Positions 24,790 to 32,640 of a DNA stretch of 64,000 bases are shown here, one piece after another. A program made the position numbers and the translations under genes. Origin of the DNA: Comamonadaceae bacterium 2PF (GTDB lineage Bacteria > Pseudomonadota > Gammaproteobacteria > Burkholderiales > Burkholderiaceae_C); assembly GCA_005502875.1 (NCBI GenBank), contig SCMV01000015.1, positions 1-64,000 of the forward strand, written 5' to 3'. Within the stretch, counting starts at the first letter, position 1. Each line of letters starts with the position of its first letter. The notes under the pieces were generated by a model. The model was not told where the DNA came from, did no database searches, and saw nothing but the letters and a program-made list of their open reading frames with translations.

Positions 24790-24839
24790 TGGTCGGGGCG
24801 GTGGGATTCGAACTCACGACCCTCTGCTCCCAAAGCAGA
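24790..24839 (-). other. attL: partial copy of tRNA-Pro 3' end
   Basis: This 50-bp segment is identical to 45361-45410, the 3' portion (anticodon arm to CCA end) of the intact tRNA-Pro. The copy lacks the 5' half: after 24839 the sequence diverges into GAGCCACTGCC. It marks the left junction of the island, with the integrase gene starting 140 bp inside. Confidence 0.9.
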
Positions 24840-24938
24840 GAGCCACTGCCTTTACCGACATTTCTCGGATTCGCTCAAGCAGACAAAACAATGGGTTGCA
24901 TCGCCCGAAAGGTTGCTGCACCCATACCAAGATTTCGC

Positions 24939-24975
24939 TATCCTGTTACCCCAGCGTTACCCAGCGTTCAGGATA
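24939..24975. repeat. GCGTTAC repeats, candidate integrase arm sites (left)
   Basis: Tandem CCAGCGTTAC and CCAGCGTTCA units (24951-24970), preceded by CTGTTACCCC, lie between TATCCTG and its inverse CAGGATA (24939-24945, 24969-24975), directly upstream of the integrase start. Similar GCGTTACCC units recur at the right end of the island. Confidence 0.5.
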
Positions 24976-24978
24976 GGC

Positions 24979-26403
24979 ATGGCGGAAACCATTGACTTCA
25001 CGATTCGAGCGATTGAGTCGCTCGCCCCACCGGCAACAGGGCGGGTCGAGTACAAGGATGCCAAGACACCTGGCCTCTACCTTCGAGTCACCCCAAACGG
25101 CATCAAGACCTTCTCCTTCGTGGGCCGCGCCAAAGGCGGAAGTCGAGTCGAGAGAGTGACCATTGGGAAGTTCCCAACGATCAAGCCAGATGAGGCGAGG
25201 ACCAAGGCTCGAAGCATCGCGGGCCGACTGGCAGACGGGATCAGTGCGGCAGCGACTTCCAGGCATCAGCGCGGCGAGATCACACTGGGCGAACTCTTCA
25301 AGCTCTACAGAGACAACCTGGCGCTCAAGGGCAAAGGAACCACGGCTGCTGACTCACTGTGGGAAAACTACGTCTCACCTGCCTTTGCAATGAGACGGCT
25401 AGGCGAGATCACCGCAACACAGCTAGAGCGGTGGCACCGGGGCATCCCCGCTTTGATCGCGAAGCGCAAAACCGAAGAAGCCTTCGCGCGCCATCAGGCC
25501 GCCCAAGAGGCTTACCAGATCTCGATGGCAAAGCGAGCGATTCGCCCAAGAGGCCCTGCTCCATCGCCGCCGAACAGCCCAGCACCAATCTCCGAACACC
25601 TGGGACACAGAACAGCCAACATGGCACTCAGCCTGGTGCGCGCTATGTACAACTGGGCACTGGAGCCACGCCGAGCGCTGTTTAGCGGGATCAATCCCGC
25701 GAGCAAACATGATTGGTTCCCTGAGTACGACAGGGACCGCTTTCTCAGGCCCGACGAACTCAAGCCATTCTTCGAAGCCCTAGCTGAGACCGAAAGCGAG
25801 AGCATGCGGGACTTCATCCTGCTTGCACTGTTGACCGGCGCCCGACGCAGCAACGTTGCCGCGATGACCTGGAAGGACATCAGTCTTGAGCGGGGCGAAT
25901 GGACCCTCAGCGGAGCCGAAACGAAGAACGGCAAGCCTCAAACGATCACTCTCGGCCCTGAGGCAGTCGCGATCCTGGAGTCCAGGAAACAAGCAGCCGA
26001 AAGAGCCCGACGAACGATCAAGTCGGATAAGGAGGCATTGAGGCGCTTGGCGTTCGTCTTCCCCTCAGAAAGGTCCGCTTCCGGTCACATACAGAACCCC
26101 AGACGCGCCTGGGAAACCGTCCTGCAGCGAGCAGGCATCACTGACCTGCGGATCCACGACCTCCGACGAACACTTGGGAGTTGGCAGGCCAGAACGGGCG
26201 CCTCCCTCGCAATCATCGGGAAAAGCCTCAACCACCAAAGCCATCAGGCAACGGCGATCTATGCGCGTCTCGATCTCGATCCGGTGCGGCAATCCGTCGA
26301 GCGGGCGACATCAGCCATGCTGGAAGCTGCTGGCGTCAAGCAACCCGCACAAGTTCACACACTCGATGCCCAGCCGACAACGAAAAGCCGGAAGCACCGA
26401 TAA
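24979..26403 (+). CDS. int: tyrosine recombinase/integrase
   Basis: 474 aa from ATG 24979, which follows the repeat array; an upstream in-frame start would lie inside it. The N-terminal ~90 residues are the DUF4102-like arm-binding domain (PGLYLRVTPNGIKTFSFVGR), then a SAM-like core-binding region and a catalytic domain with Arg289 (TGARRS), His393 and Arg396 (IHDLRRT), His419 (LNHQSHQ) and nucleophile Tyr428 (AIYARLD). The set is complete, so the enzyme should be active. It targets the 3' end of tRNA-Pro(TGG), as the direct repeats show. Confidence 0.95.
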   Translation: MAETIDFTIRAIESLAPPATGRVEYKDAKTPGLYLRVTPNGIKTFSFVGRAKGGSRVERVTIGKFPTIKPDEARTKARSIAGRLADGISAAATSRHQRGEITLGELFKLYRDNLALKGKGTTAADSLWENYVSPAFAMRRLGEITATQLERWHRGIPALIAKRKTEEAFARHQAAQEAYQISMAKRAIRPRGPAPSPPNSPAPISEHLGHRTANMALSLVRAMYNWALEPRRALFSGINPASKHDWFPEYDRDRFLRPDELKPFFEALAETESESMRDFILLALLTGARRSNVAAMTWKDISLERGEWTLSGAETKNGKPQTITLGPEAVAILESRKQAAERARRTIKSDKEALRRLAFVFPSERSASGHIQNPRRAWETVLQRAGITDLRIHDLRRTLGSWQARTGASLAIIGKSLNHQSHQATAIYARLDLDPVRQSVERATSAMLEAAGVKQPAQVHTLDAQPTTKSRKHR

Positions 26404-26461
26404 ATCTCCAGCATTGCTGGCATGACTTGCGCAACTCTTGAATGACGATTACATTATCAAA

Positions 26462-26653
26462 ATGACGGACACCAAAAAGACGCACGGCGGAGCAGGCCGT
26501 GGGCAGGGTCGAAAGCCGTTAGCAGTAGGCGAAGAGACAGTGCCCGTCACGATTCGGATGACCAAACCGCAGAAAGACAAGCTTGAGCGCCTTGGTGGCC
26601 CCAAGTGGGTCAGAGAACGCATAGACAAGGCCAGGGACCCAGACGGCGAGTAA
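26462..26653 (+). CDS. small basic protein with RHH-like C-terminus
   Basis: 63 aa. A Gly/Arg-rich N-terminus (GGAGRGQGRKP) leads into VPVTIRMTKPQKDKLERLGGPKWVRERID, a strand-helix-helix pattern like ribbon-helix-helix DNA-binding proteins. Similar small proteins are common next to phage and plasmid genes. It probably regulates early island genes. A TTG eight codons upstream is a possible earlier start. Confidence 0.65.
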   Translation: MTDTKKTHGGAGRGQGRKPLAVGEETVPVTIRMTKPQKDKLERLGGPKWVRERIDKARDPDGE

Positions 26654-26691
26654 GGCGGCTGGCTGACCTCAGATGGATTGGAGCACCCCAC

Positions 26692-27027
26692 ATGGACAAC
26701 GCACAGGAAACACAAATAGGCAGCAGCAAGAAAGCGCAAGTCGTCTGCCTTGGTCGCACTCGGTCTGTAGACCCGCAGACTGGCCACACGACGGAGAAGG
26801 GGACCCTGATGTTCAAGCTCGTTGGCGAAGAGCTTGCGCCTCGCTTTCTTCCCGGTGACTTCTTCGAAGCAGACACGTCCGTTTCGCCTCAGCAAGGAAA
26901 GCTAGCGATCTTCCTTGATGCTGAACGGAACACAAACTATTTGACTCGCGTCCGAGATCACGTTGAACCTGGAGGCATATTGCTTGGCGCTGTCGTTGGC
27001 TGCTACGGCGGTCCCGCCAACATGTAG
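26692..27027 (+). CDS. S24/LexA-like C-terminal-domain protein without HTH
   Basis: 111 aa. LVGEELAPRFLPGDFFEADTSVSPQQGKLAIFL, then YLTRVRDHVEPGGILLGAVVGCYGG, resembles the S24 peptidase fold of LexA and phage repressors, whose usual form is xSMxPxxxxGDxxxVD...GDxxxV...iiGxVxG. The catalytic Ser/Lys pair is not evident and no N-terminal helix-turn-helix exists, so it may be a repressor-derived regulator or an anti-repressor. GGAG precedes the ATG. Confidence 0.5.
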   Translation: MDNAQETQIGSSKKAQVVCLGRTRSVDPQTGHTTEKGTLMFKLVGEELAPRFLPGDFFEADTSVSPQQGKLAIFLDAERNTNYLTRVRDHVEPGGILLGAVVGCYGGPANM

Positions 27028-27040
27028 CGGAGCAATCACC

Positions 27041-27109
27041 GGCTGAGTCGTAACAACGACTTAGCCACAAAGCGACCCACGACAAGGGGTAGGAGCCTTG
27101 TCGTGGGTC
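27041..27109 (+). promoter_or_regulatory. two tandem stem-loops upstream of a small gene
   Basis: Stem 1: GGCTGAGTCGT (27041-27051) pairs with ACGACTTAGCC (27056-27066), one G-U pair, 4-nt loop. Stem 2: GACCCACGACAAGG (27074-27087) pairs perfectly with CCTTGTCGTGGGTC (27096-27109), 8-nt loop. No T-run follows. The pair sits 30 bp before the next start with its strong ribosome site, suggesting an mRNA leader element or dimer-binding operator. Confidence 0.55.
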
Positions 27110-27138
27110 TAACCAAAACCGATCACAAGGAGATCGAT

Positions 27139-27483
27139 ATGGCTGACATGAATCTTAACCACACCGGCTTGGCAAGCGTTGCTGCTGGTGCTGCACGGTT
27201 TGAAGAACTGCGCAAACAAATCAGTGACGCGGCATTCCACCGTTTGCTCACGACTAATACAGAAGATCCCACGGACTACATGTGGATCGCGAACCGCATC
27301 AAGCTTGACCTTGCCTCCGTGATGAGTGCGGACACAAAGGTTCAAGAGGGCTACTTCCGCGCCCTTGCGGCGGTGCTCGCCGCATCGGTGAGCGGCTTCA
27401 GTTTGGAAGTCGGATTCGATGCGCTGATTGAGACGGAGCGGGCCTACGAAAGGCGAACCGAGCCGCATCCCACGCAGTACTAA
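27139..27483 (+). CDS. hypothetical alpha-helical protein
   Basis: 114 aa. Start 27139 is fixed by AAGGAGATCGAT directly before the ATG. The protein is mostly helical and acidic in the middle, with no recognised domain; the C-terminus is polar. It follows two tandem RNA hairpins, which suggests regulated expression. Function not recognised. Confidence 0.7.
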   Translation: MADMNLNHTGLASVAAGAARFEELRKQISDAAFHRLLTTNTEDPTDYMWIANRIKLDLASVMSADTKVQEGYFRALAAVLAASVSGFSLEVGFDALIETERAYERRTEPHPTQY

Positions 27484-27599
27484 CAGTACGGCTCACCCGA
27501 TAGCGCCGTCGCGCGCTACCACGTTCGCCTCTTCCATTGGTCTATCGCATGGCGGCGCCTCTGCCTCGCCTGCCACCAACCTCGCCAAGGTCCGCACGC

Positions 27600-28499
27600 A
27601 TGTCTTCCTTGAACCAATCACCGCAAAGCACCCGAGACCCAAAGCTCATCAAGATCATGGTCAGCCATACGCTATGGGCAGACCTCCAAGCACGAGCCAT
27701 CTTTGACGAACTGGCACAAACGCCTTCCACTGAGTTGTCTGGTGGATTTTGGGTCCACTGGTGCGAGGAGGACTTTGCCCAGCGTCTACTTGACGACGCC
27801 AGAGTGAGGGTATTGGCTGCAGCAGGACATCTCATCAAAACGTATCGCAGCTTCGTTGAGAGGCTTGAAGTGGAGATCGAGGAGGCCCACATTCGCGCAA
27901 GCTGGCTTCAGGGTGACCAGCCGCGATCTCTGGAGATCTCAGCTCGGCACCAACGATACGTTTGCACAACGGCTCAACTGCAGCAACTTGACGTGCCCCC
28001 CACCCTTCAACTCCCAGGATTGCCTGGTGGCCCGAAGATGAAGTCAACATACGTAGACCGGCACGGTAGACCATGTGTTGTACTTCGGGCAGACAAAGTG
28101 TGGCCTGGCACGTTCTTCGTCGAGGTAAAAAACGAGCCACAACGCGAAACCGCAAAAAGCGATGCTCACCTAGAAAAGCTGAAAGCCGCCCCACAGAGCC
28201 CCGAAAGCTTCATCAAGTCGCGCCTTAAGGCACTCGACATGGCTGCGGGTTTCTTTCCAATCGTTACCGACCCTGGGTCGAACCTGGGCTACGCCTTCTC
28301 TGCCAAAACAAACCAACTCTTTCTAAGTGAGGTGGTTGCATCCTTCGCTCGAATGCGAGCCATTCTGGAGCGCGGTGAGGTGATCGGTGAAGGTCCACTG
28401 CAGTTGCTCAACACACGACGAGCTGAGCTTGCAAAACAAGATCGAAAGCTTCAAGGATTCCTTCGTCTGGTGCACACCAGCACAAAGGGGGCAGCATGA
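27600..28499 (+). CDS. hypothetical protein coupled to an HNH nuclease
   Basis: 299 aa from ATG 27600 (an upstream in-frame start is possible). The N-terminal ~170 residues are mixed alpha/beta with LIKIMVSHTLWADLQ and a long helix; the C-terminal part includes GYAFSAKTNQLFLSEVVASFARMRAIL. I do not recognise a family. Its TGA overlaps the ATG of the HNH gene, so the two are made together. Pairing and position suggest a nuclease-partner module, which is inference. Confidence 0.7.
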   Translation: MSSLNQSPQSTRDPKLIKIMVSHTLWADLQARAIFDELAQTPSTELSGGFWVHWCEEDFAQRLLDDARVRVLAAAGHLIKTYRSFVERLEVEIEEAHIRASWLQGDQPRSLEISARHQRYVCTTAQLQQLDVPPTLQLPGLPGGPKMKSTYVDRHGRPCVVLRADKVWPGTFFVEVKNEPQRETAKSDAHLEKLKAAPQSPESFIKSRLKALDMAAGFFPIVTDPGSNLGYAFSAKTNQLFLSEVVASFARMRAILERGEVIGEGPLQLLNTRRAELAKQDRKLQGFLRLVHTSTKGAA

Positions 28500-29059
28500 C
28501 TGCCGGCGCCCCGTCGATACGCTACCGCCCAATCTTCGGCGGGATCTTCGGTCGATCTGGCGAGTACACCCTCGCCACCATGGCCTGCGTTGAGCGTGGA
28601 CTGCATGGTGTCAGGTTCATGGTCCTTCACCCAAAGTCAGGTGGAGTCCTCTCAGTCGCCAACGACAAGTCCGAAGCTCTCGCGCAAGCTCGTAGAGTTC
28701 TCAAGGCTGCCGCTCAACTGACCAGCGCGAACGATGAGTCGTTCACACAGGGCTCTCTTTGGACTGAACAAGATCTGCCTGTTCCGGAAGCTGGCGCGAA
28801 GCCCAAGGCCGTATCCAGGCGACGGCGAGAGGTTTTCGAAAGGAGCGGCGGCAAGTGCTTCTACTGCGGTTGCGAGATCTCCATCAACGCCTTCCATGTC
28901 GAGCACCAGTTTCCCCGAGCACTTGGCGGAGGCGACACTCCGCTGAACCTAGCCGCCTCCTGTGCCCCATGCAACCTGTCCAAAGGAGATAGAACTGCAT
29001 TGGAGTTCATGGCGAGCGATCCCAAATCGCTTGGGATTCCTTCGCGTGTTGTGCGGTAG
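28496..29059 (+). CDS. HNH endonuclease-domain protein
   Basis: 187 aa. The C-terminal half is a zinc-type HNH domain: CFYCG (Cys121, Cys124), FHVEHQFP (His134, His137), NLAASCAPCNLSKGD (Asn151, Cys156, Cys159, Asn160), in the McrA-like arrangement. The N-terminal ~100 residues (YRPIFGGIFGRSGEYTLATMACVERGLHGVRFMVLHP) are an unknown module. It likely nicks or cuts DNA; it is co-translated with the 299-aa protein upstream. Confidence 0.85.
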   Translation: MTAGAPSIRYRPIFGGIFGRSGEYTLATMACVERGLHGVRFMVLHPKSGGVLSVANDKSEALAQARRVLKAAAQLTSANDESFTQGSLWTEQDLPVPEAGAKPKAVSRRRREVFERSGGKCFYCGCEISINAFHVEHQFPRALGGGDTPLNLAASCAPCNLSKGDRTALEFMASDPKSLGIPSRVVR

Positions 29060-29239
29060 CTAAAAAAGCGCTTGCATGGCCTGGGGGGTGCTCGGCAAAA
29101 TAACGGAAGGCGAGAACGCAGGCCGCTGCGGTGACATCGTGGAACAGACACGAACCCTTTAGCCAAGGGCGTCGGCCGCCGGACGGTATGGATTCGTGCA
29201 GACCAAGAGTCTGCTGTCCATTTCCATCCGGAGCGATCA

Positions 29240-29446
29240 ATGACCGCCGAAGCGCACTTTCAGCATCCCGCCAATCTCACTCCCAAGCAAGCCGCTGAGT
29301 TTCTTCAGGTCCCCGAGACAACCCTCTCGATCTGGAGGACGACCAACCGCGTTCGCTTGCCCTATTTCAAGCTGGGACGAAGTGTTCGATATCGCCTGAA
29401 AGACTTGCAGGCATTCATCGAATCGCAAATGCACGCTCATGAGTGA
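29240..29446 (+). CDS. excisionase/AlpA-like helix-turn-helix protein
   Basis: 68 aa. NLTPKQAAEFLQVPETTLSIWRT is a MerR-like winged-HTH start, followed by YFKLGRSVRYRLKDLQAFIES, the standard HTH_17/excisionase layout. Such proteins bend DNA during phage or island excision or regulate the integrase. It is preceded by CGGAGCGATCA before the ATG. Confidence 0.82.
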   Translation: MTAEAHFQHPANLTPKQAAEFLQVPETTLSIWRTTNRVRLPYFKLGRSVRYRLKDLQAFIESQMHAHE

Positions 29447-29454
29447 GGTGCAAC

Positions 29455-29751
29455 ATGCTGAACGCCCAAAAGAAACGGGGCGTCGGTGCACCACACACCG
29501 AGCCCCGCCCAGACCACGAGATCAATTCCCACCGCAAGCATAACGAGCACCCCCAGGGGCTCGCAAGTGTTGTTGCGCGGATGGACCGGTTTCAAGAGCT
29601 TGCCGCCAGATTCCATGAACTAGGTTGGACTCTTTCACCGCTCTGCGGCGAATCAACCCTAGCGGTTCACCGCAAGTGGGCGATTCACGAGATCTGCCAA
29701 ACCTACGCCGACGCGGCAAGGTTGCTGCGCAGGATCGGGGGTGCGGCTTGA
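29455..29751 (+). CDS. hypothetical island protein
   Basis: 98 aa from ATG 29455, with GAGTGAGG upstream. The N-terminal half is polar and likely disordered; the C-terminal half is helical (MDRFQELAARFHELGWTLSPLCGESTLAV and IHEICQTYADAARLLRRIGG). Similar small proteins accompany phage replication genes. The stop overlaps the next start. Function unknown. Confidence 0.6.
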   Translation: MLNAQKKRGVGAPHTEPRPDHEINSHRKHNEHPQGLASVVARMDRFQELAARFHELGWTLSPLCGESTLAVHRKWAIHEICQTYADAARLLRRIGGAA

Positions 29752-30449
29752 GCGTCGAAGCCATCACCTGGGCCTTCGCACAGAAGGTTGGCAACGCATC
29801 GGCCAAGTCTGTCTTGGTCGCTATGGCGAACTGCGCCGATCCAAACCTGATCTGCTGGCCATCCATGGCTTACCTTGAAGGCGTGACCGAGCAGGACCGC
29901 AAGACGGTTCTGCGCAACGTCGCCAAGCTCAAGGTTGGGGGGTACATCGCCCCGACCGGCCACCGCACCGGGCGCACGAATCAGATCGTCGTCTACCAAC
30001 TTAACCCGCCCAAAAGCGGCACCGCTGAAGAGTCCCAAAACCGGAACAGTACCGAAAACGGAACAGTCCCGTTTTTCCGTGGAAAGGGTCCCGTTTTTCC
30101 CGCGAAACAGGCCCCAAAACGGGACACGGAACCTAAAGGAACCGTAAGGAATAAGAAGAGTCGTGCAACGCCTCTGGTCACTGTTCCTGTTGACGTGTTG
30201 GTGGCTGATGGTTTGTCGTCTGAACTCGCCGCTGAATTCCTGGCTCACAGACTGGCGTTGAAGAAGCCGTTGACCGCCCGCGCTTGGTCGGATCTCAAGT
30301 CCGAAGCCAGCAAAGCGAACTGGCCGCTTACCGCAGCGGTCGAGAAAGTGCTGGCTCGTGGCTGGATCAGCTTCCAGGCTTCCTACGTTCAGAACGAGTC
30401 GCCGCGCCAGGCAAAAGGCGAGGCATCGGCATGGGAGGGCGCGCAATGA
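29748..30449 (+). CDS. phage replication initiator-like protein (HTH_36 type)
   Basis: 233 aa from a TTG at 29748 that overlaps the previous stop. The first 70 residues, ITWAFAQKVGNASAKSVLVAMANC followed by CWPSMAYLEGVTEQDRKTVLRNVAKLKVGGYI, are a winged helix typical of phage/plasmid replication proteins. A central region at 30054-30125 holds direct and inverted repeats. The C-terminal part LSSELAAEFLAHRLALKKPLTARAWSDLKSEA resembles the C-terminus of phage O-like proteins. It probably recruits the DnaB-like ATPase encoded downstream. Confidence 0.75.
   Translation: MSVEAITWAFAQKVGNASAKSVLVAMANCADPNLICWPSMAYLEGVTEQDRKTVLRNVAKLKVGGYIAPTGHRTGRTNQIVVYQLNPPKSGTAEESQNRNSTENGTVPFFRGKGPVFPAKQAPKRDTEPKGTVRNKKSRATPLVTVPVDVLVADGLSSELAAEFLAHRLALKKPLTARAWSDLKSEASKANWPLTAAVEKVLARGWISFQASYVQNESPRQAKGEASAWEGAQ
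30054..30125. repeat. GTCCCGTTTTTCC direct and inverted repeats inside the replication gene
   Basis: GTCCCGTTTTTCC occurs at 30066-30078 and 30088-30100; the inverse AAAACGGGAC lies at 30116-30125 and the near-inverse GAAAACGGAAC at 30054-30064. Such repeats inside an initiator gene are the usual place and form of a lambda-type phage origin. Confidence 0.5.
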
Positions 30450-30834
30450 GCGATCAAGTTCCGCTCCCCTCCGGTGCCGGCGTCATTGAACGGGCTCGCC
30501 AACGCGGTTTAAAGCCCGCTGAAGCCGTGATCGTGTCTTACGTGGGGTCACCCCTTGGGATGCCCATCACGTCTTCTGTGAGAGCGGCCGTCGATATCGC
30601 TGGGGCTGGTCCGAAGACCTCGAGTTAGCAATCGTGGTCGCCCCCGGCATTGATGCCATGGACGCGTTTCGAGGCTGCTTCTGGCCCGCCAACGCCAAGT
30701 GCTTCACAACCGTCATCGACATCGAGCGCAAGCGGGTGGCTTCCATCGTCCGGATGCTGCCCGAGCCGGTCCTCTGGCACCGCGCCGACGTGTCCGACTA
30801 CTTCCCTGAGGAGGCCTATGCGCTTCATTCCTGA
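30446..30834 (+). pseudogene. frameshifted small phage protein
   Basis: The frame from ATG 30446 (MSDQVPLPSGAGVIERARQ) runs to GLKPAEAVIVSYVG, after which it becomes featureless and stops at 30628. A second frame, one base back, carries on from there with VTPWDAHHVFCESGRRYRW and ends at 30834. Joined at the G run 30544-30547 they form one ~130-aa protein resembling small conserved phage proteins of Burkholderiales. A lost G, a sequencing error or a programmed -1 shift would explain it. Confidence 0.55.
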
Positions 30835-31756
30835 CTCTATCAACCTGCGGGACTACGTCAAAGCTCCCGAGTTCGCCCCGAAGGTGCGCCGCGCTTCCGA
30901 CTTTCTGGAAGAGGTGGCCACGGCGCTTGACCCTGTCACACGGACAGAAGACAAGCACCCCTCAATGCTTTCCACGAAGGCGAGGCAGCTCCGCTTCCGC
31001 CCAAAGGAAATCACTTGCTGGGGGGGCTTTAATGGCCATCGCAAGTCGATGTTCACCAGCCAGGTCGCGCTCGACCTCGCTGCGCAGCGCCAGAAGGTGT
31101 TGGTGGTGAGCTTGGAAATGACCCCGGTTGCGACCATGACGCGCATGACCCGCCAAGCCCTTGGGTCCGCCTTTCCAGGGCGGAAGCAAATCGCCGATTT
31201 CCACCGTTGGACCGATGACCGGCTGTGGCTCTTCGATCACGTCGGGCGCCTCAACGTCGATAACTCCTTGGCCCTTTGCCGCTACTTTGCTTCCGAGTTC
31301 GGCGGGCAGCACGTCTTCCTGGACTCGTTCATGAAGATCTGCGACTCCGAAGAGAGCATGGATAAGCAGAAGGCGTTTACCACCGGCCTATGCGAGGTTG
31401 CCGACGAAACGGGCCTTCATCTCCACGTGATCGTGCATTGCCGTAAGCCTGGCACGGGCGACGAGAGCAAGCGCCCCACCAAGTACGACATCAAAGGCAC
31501 TGGATCGATCAGCGACCAGGCGCACAACGTTGTCATGGTCTGGAGCAACAAGGCCAAGCAAGAAAAGCTGGAACGCAACCCTCACGACTTTGATGCTTTG
31601 GCAGAGCCGGACGCCGTCGTGGCTTGCGAGAAGCAGCGCAATGGCTCATGGGAAGGCGCTCTGAAGTTCTGGCATCACGAGGGCTCCCTTCGCTTCTGCG
31701 ACGAACGCACCACACCCGTTGAACCCTACCAGTTTCAAGGAGCGAGCCATGCTTAA
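30818..31756 (+). CDS. DnaB/RecA-like ATPase, probable phage helicase
   Basis: 312 aa. Start 30818 follows TGAGGAGGCCT. ITCWGGFNGHRKSMF (residues 65-79) is a Walker A of the DnaB/Twinkle type with an unusual Arg before Lys-Ser; LVVSLEMTPVATMTRM matches the DnaB 'SLEM' segment; QHVFLDSFMKI is Walker B-like; LHLHVIVHCRKP and IKGTGSISDQAHNVVMVW resemble motifs H3/H4. There is no N-terminal DnaG-binding domain. It would unwind DNA during island replication with the initiator-like protein. Confidence 0.8.
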   Translation: MRFIPDSINLRDYVKAPEFAPKVRRASDFLEEVATALDPVTRTEDKHPSMLSTKARQLRFRPKEITCWGGFNGHRKSMFTSQVALDLAAQRQKVLVVSLEMTPVATMTRMTRQALGSAFPGRKQIADFHRWTDDRLWLFDHVGRLNVDNSLALCRYFASEFGGQHVFLDSFMKICDSEESMDKQKAFTTGLCEVADETGLHLHVIVHCRKPGTGDESKRPTKYDIKGTGSISDQAHNVVMVWSNKAKQEKLERNPHDFDALAEPDAVVACEKQRNGSWEGALKFWHHEGSLRFCDERTTPVEPYQFQGASHA

Positions 31757-32054
31757 GCCGCGACTCACCATTCATGAAGTGGTGTCGGAATACACCCTGA
31801 TCCCGTCGGCAGAGGTGTTCCCGAACGACCCTCGACTCATTCACTTGGATCAGTCTGCATGTCTCCAATTGAGCATTGAAGACTCCACCCACTCATTCGT
31901 TCAGTGGCCAGATGGTTCCGTCGGATTCGTGTGCCTGAACGGATTCCCGTCAGTCGATTTCGCCCTCGCCGGTGCATACGTCTCGGCGCGATTCGCCTTG
32001 GAGTACCTGGCGACCATGTGCGCCGGCGCAAGCGAGACGAGTTCGGTTCAGTGA
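31749..32054 (+). CDS. hypothetical island protein
   Basis: 101 aa, ATG 31749 overlapping the end of the helicase gene by 8 bp. Mixed alpha/beta with no recognised motif (LTIHEVVSEYTLIPSAEV, SFVQWPDGSVGFVCLNG). Position in the replication operon suggests an accessory role. Unknown function. Confidence 0.6.
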   Translation: MLKPRLTIHEVVSEYTLIPSAEVFPNDPRLIHLDQSACLQLSIEDSTHSFVQWPDGSVGFVCLNGFPSVDFALAGAYVSARFALEYLATMCAGASETSSVQ

Positions 32055-32180
32055 CAGGCAGCCCAAAGGAGACGTTCTGCCGCCAAGTGCGCGCGCACAT
32101 CCGCGCGAGTGCATGGCAGATCTGTTCCCGGTTGATTCGCGCACGCATCGCGTATCGCGCGAGAAGCACAGGAGATCAAT

Positions 32181-32561
32181 GTGAGCACCTCTGAAATGCA
32201 ATCTCAGCCCACGGAAGGGCCATCGTTCGGCCTCGACTGGATCTGCGCCCAGATCGATCAAGGCTACACCCTCAGCTTCATCGCAAAGTCATTGGGATAC
32301 AAGCGCGCCCAACTCTGGGCCTGGATTGACGCTTGCCCTGACAGGCAGCGCTTAATCCGCAAAAAACTCAAGGGACGGCCCCACCCGACCCCTGAACAGC
32401 GTGACCTCATGCGGGCAGAGCTTTCTGTATTGAGGCTCAAGGTAGATGCTCAATCCTGGCTCGAACGCTGCCGCAAGTTGTCAGGCTCGGCAAATACTCC
32501 GTGCGTTCCGCCCGCACATGCGCCCGCGCACGCGAGGCAGGAAGGCGAACCGCAGCCGTAG
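32181..32561 (+). CDS. HTH protein resembling phage terminase small subunit
   Basis: 126 aa from a GTG with AGGAGA upstream. IDQGYTLSFIAKSLGYKRAQLWAWIDACPDRQRLIRKK is a homeodomain-like helix-turn-helix as in small terminase subunits and related phage proteins. The Pro/Ala/His-rich C-terminus is likely disordered. No large terminase gene follows, which is unusual for this gene type. It could also be a simple DNA-binding regulator. Confidence 0.5.
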   Translation: MSTSEMQSQPTEGPSFGLDWICAQIDQGYTLSFIAKSLGYKRAQLWAWIDACPDRQRLIRKKLKGRPHPTPEQRDLMRAELSVLRLKVDAQSWLERCRKLSGSANTPCVPPAHAPAHARQEGEPQP

Positions 32562-32601
32562 GCTTTTCTGACATGTACGCGCGCAGCCACACGCGCACGA
32601 G

Positions 32602-32631
32602 TTGACTTGGGTTGGGGGTCCCCACTAGCAT
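32602..32631 (+). promoter_or_regulatory. sigma-70-type promoter candidate
   Basis: TTGACT (32602-32607) and TAGCAT (32626-32631) with an 18-bp spacer, in a 263-bp gap before the virion-like genes. It could drive them or a small RNA ending at the palindrome at 32691. Confidence 0.45.
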
Positions 32632-32640
32632 GACCCCATC

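Noticed and set aside
24790-24868. Second complete tRNA-Pro gene at the left island end
   Set aside because: Only the 3' 50 bp match; the 5' acceptor strand and D-arm are replaced by unrelated sequence, so it is an attachment-site remnant.
32051-32194. Short GTG-started frame between the 101-aa and HTH genes
   Set aside because: 48 codons, Arg/Ala/Ile-rich from a GCGCGC-type sequence, overlapping the better-supported GTG start at 32181.
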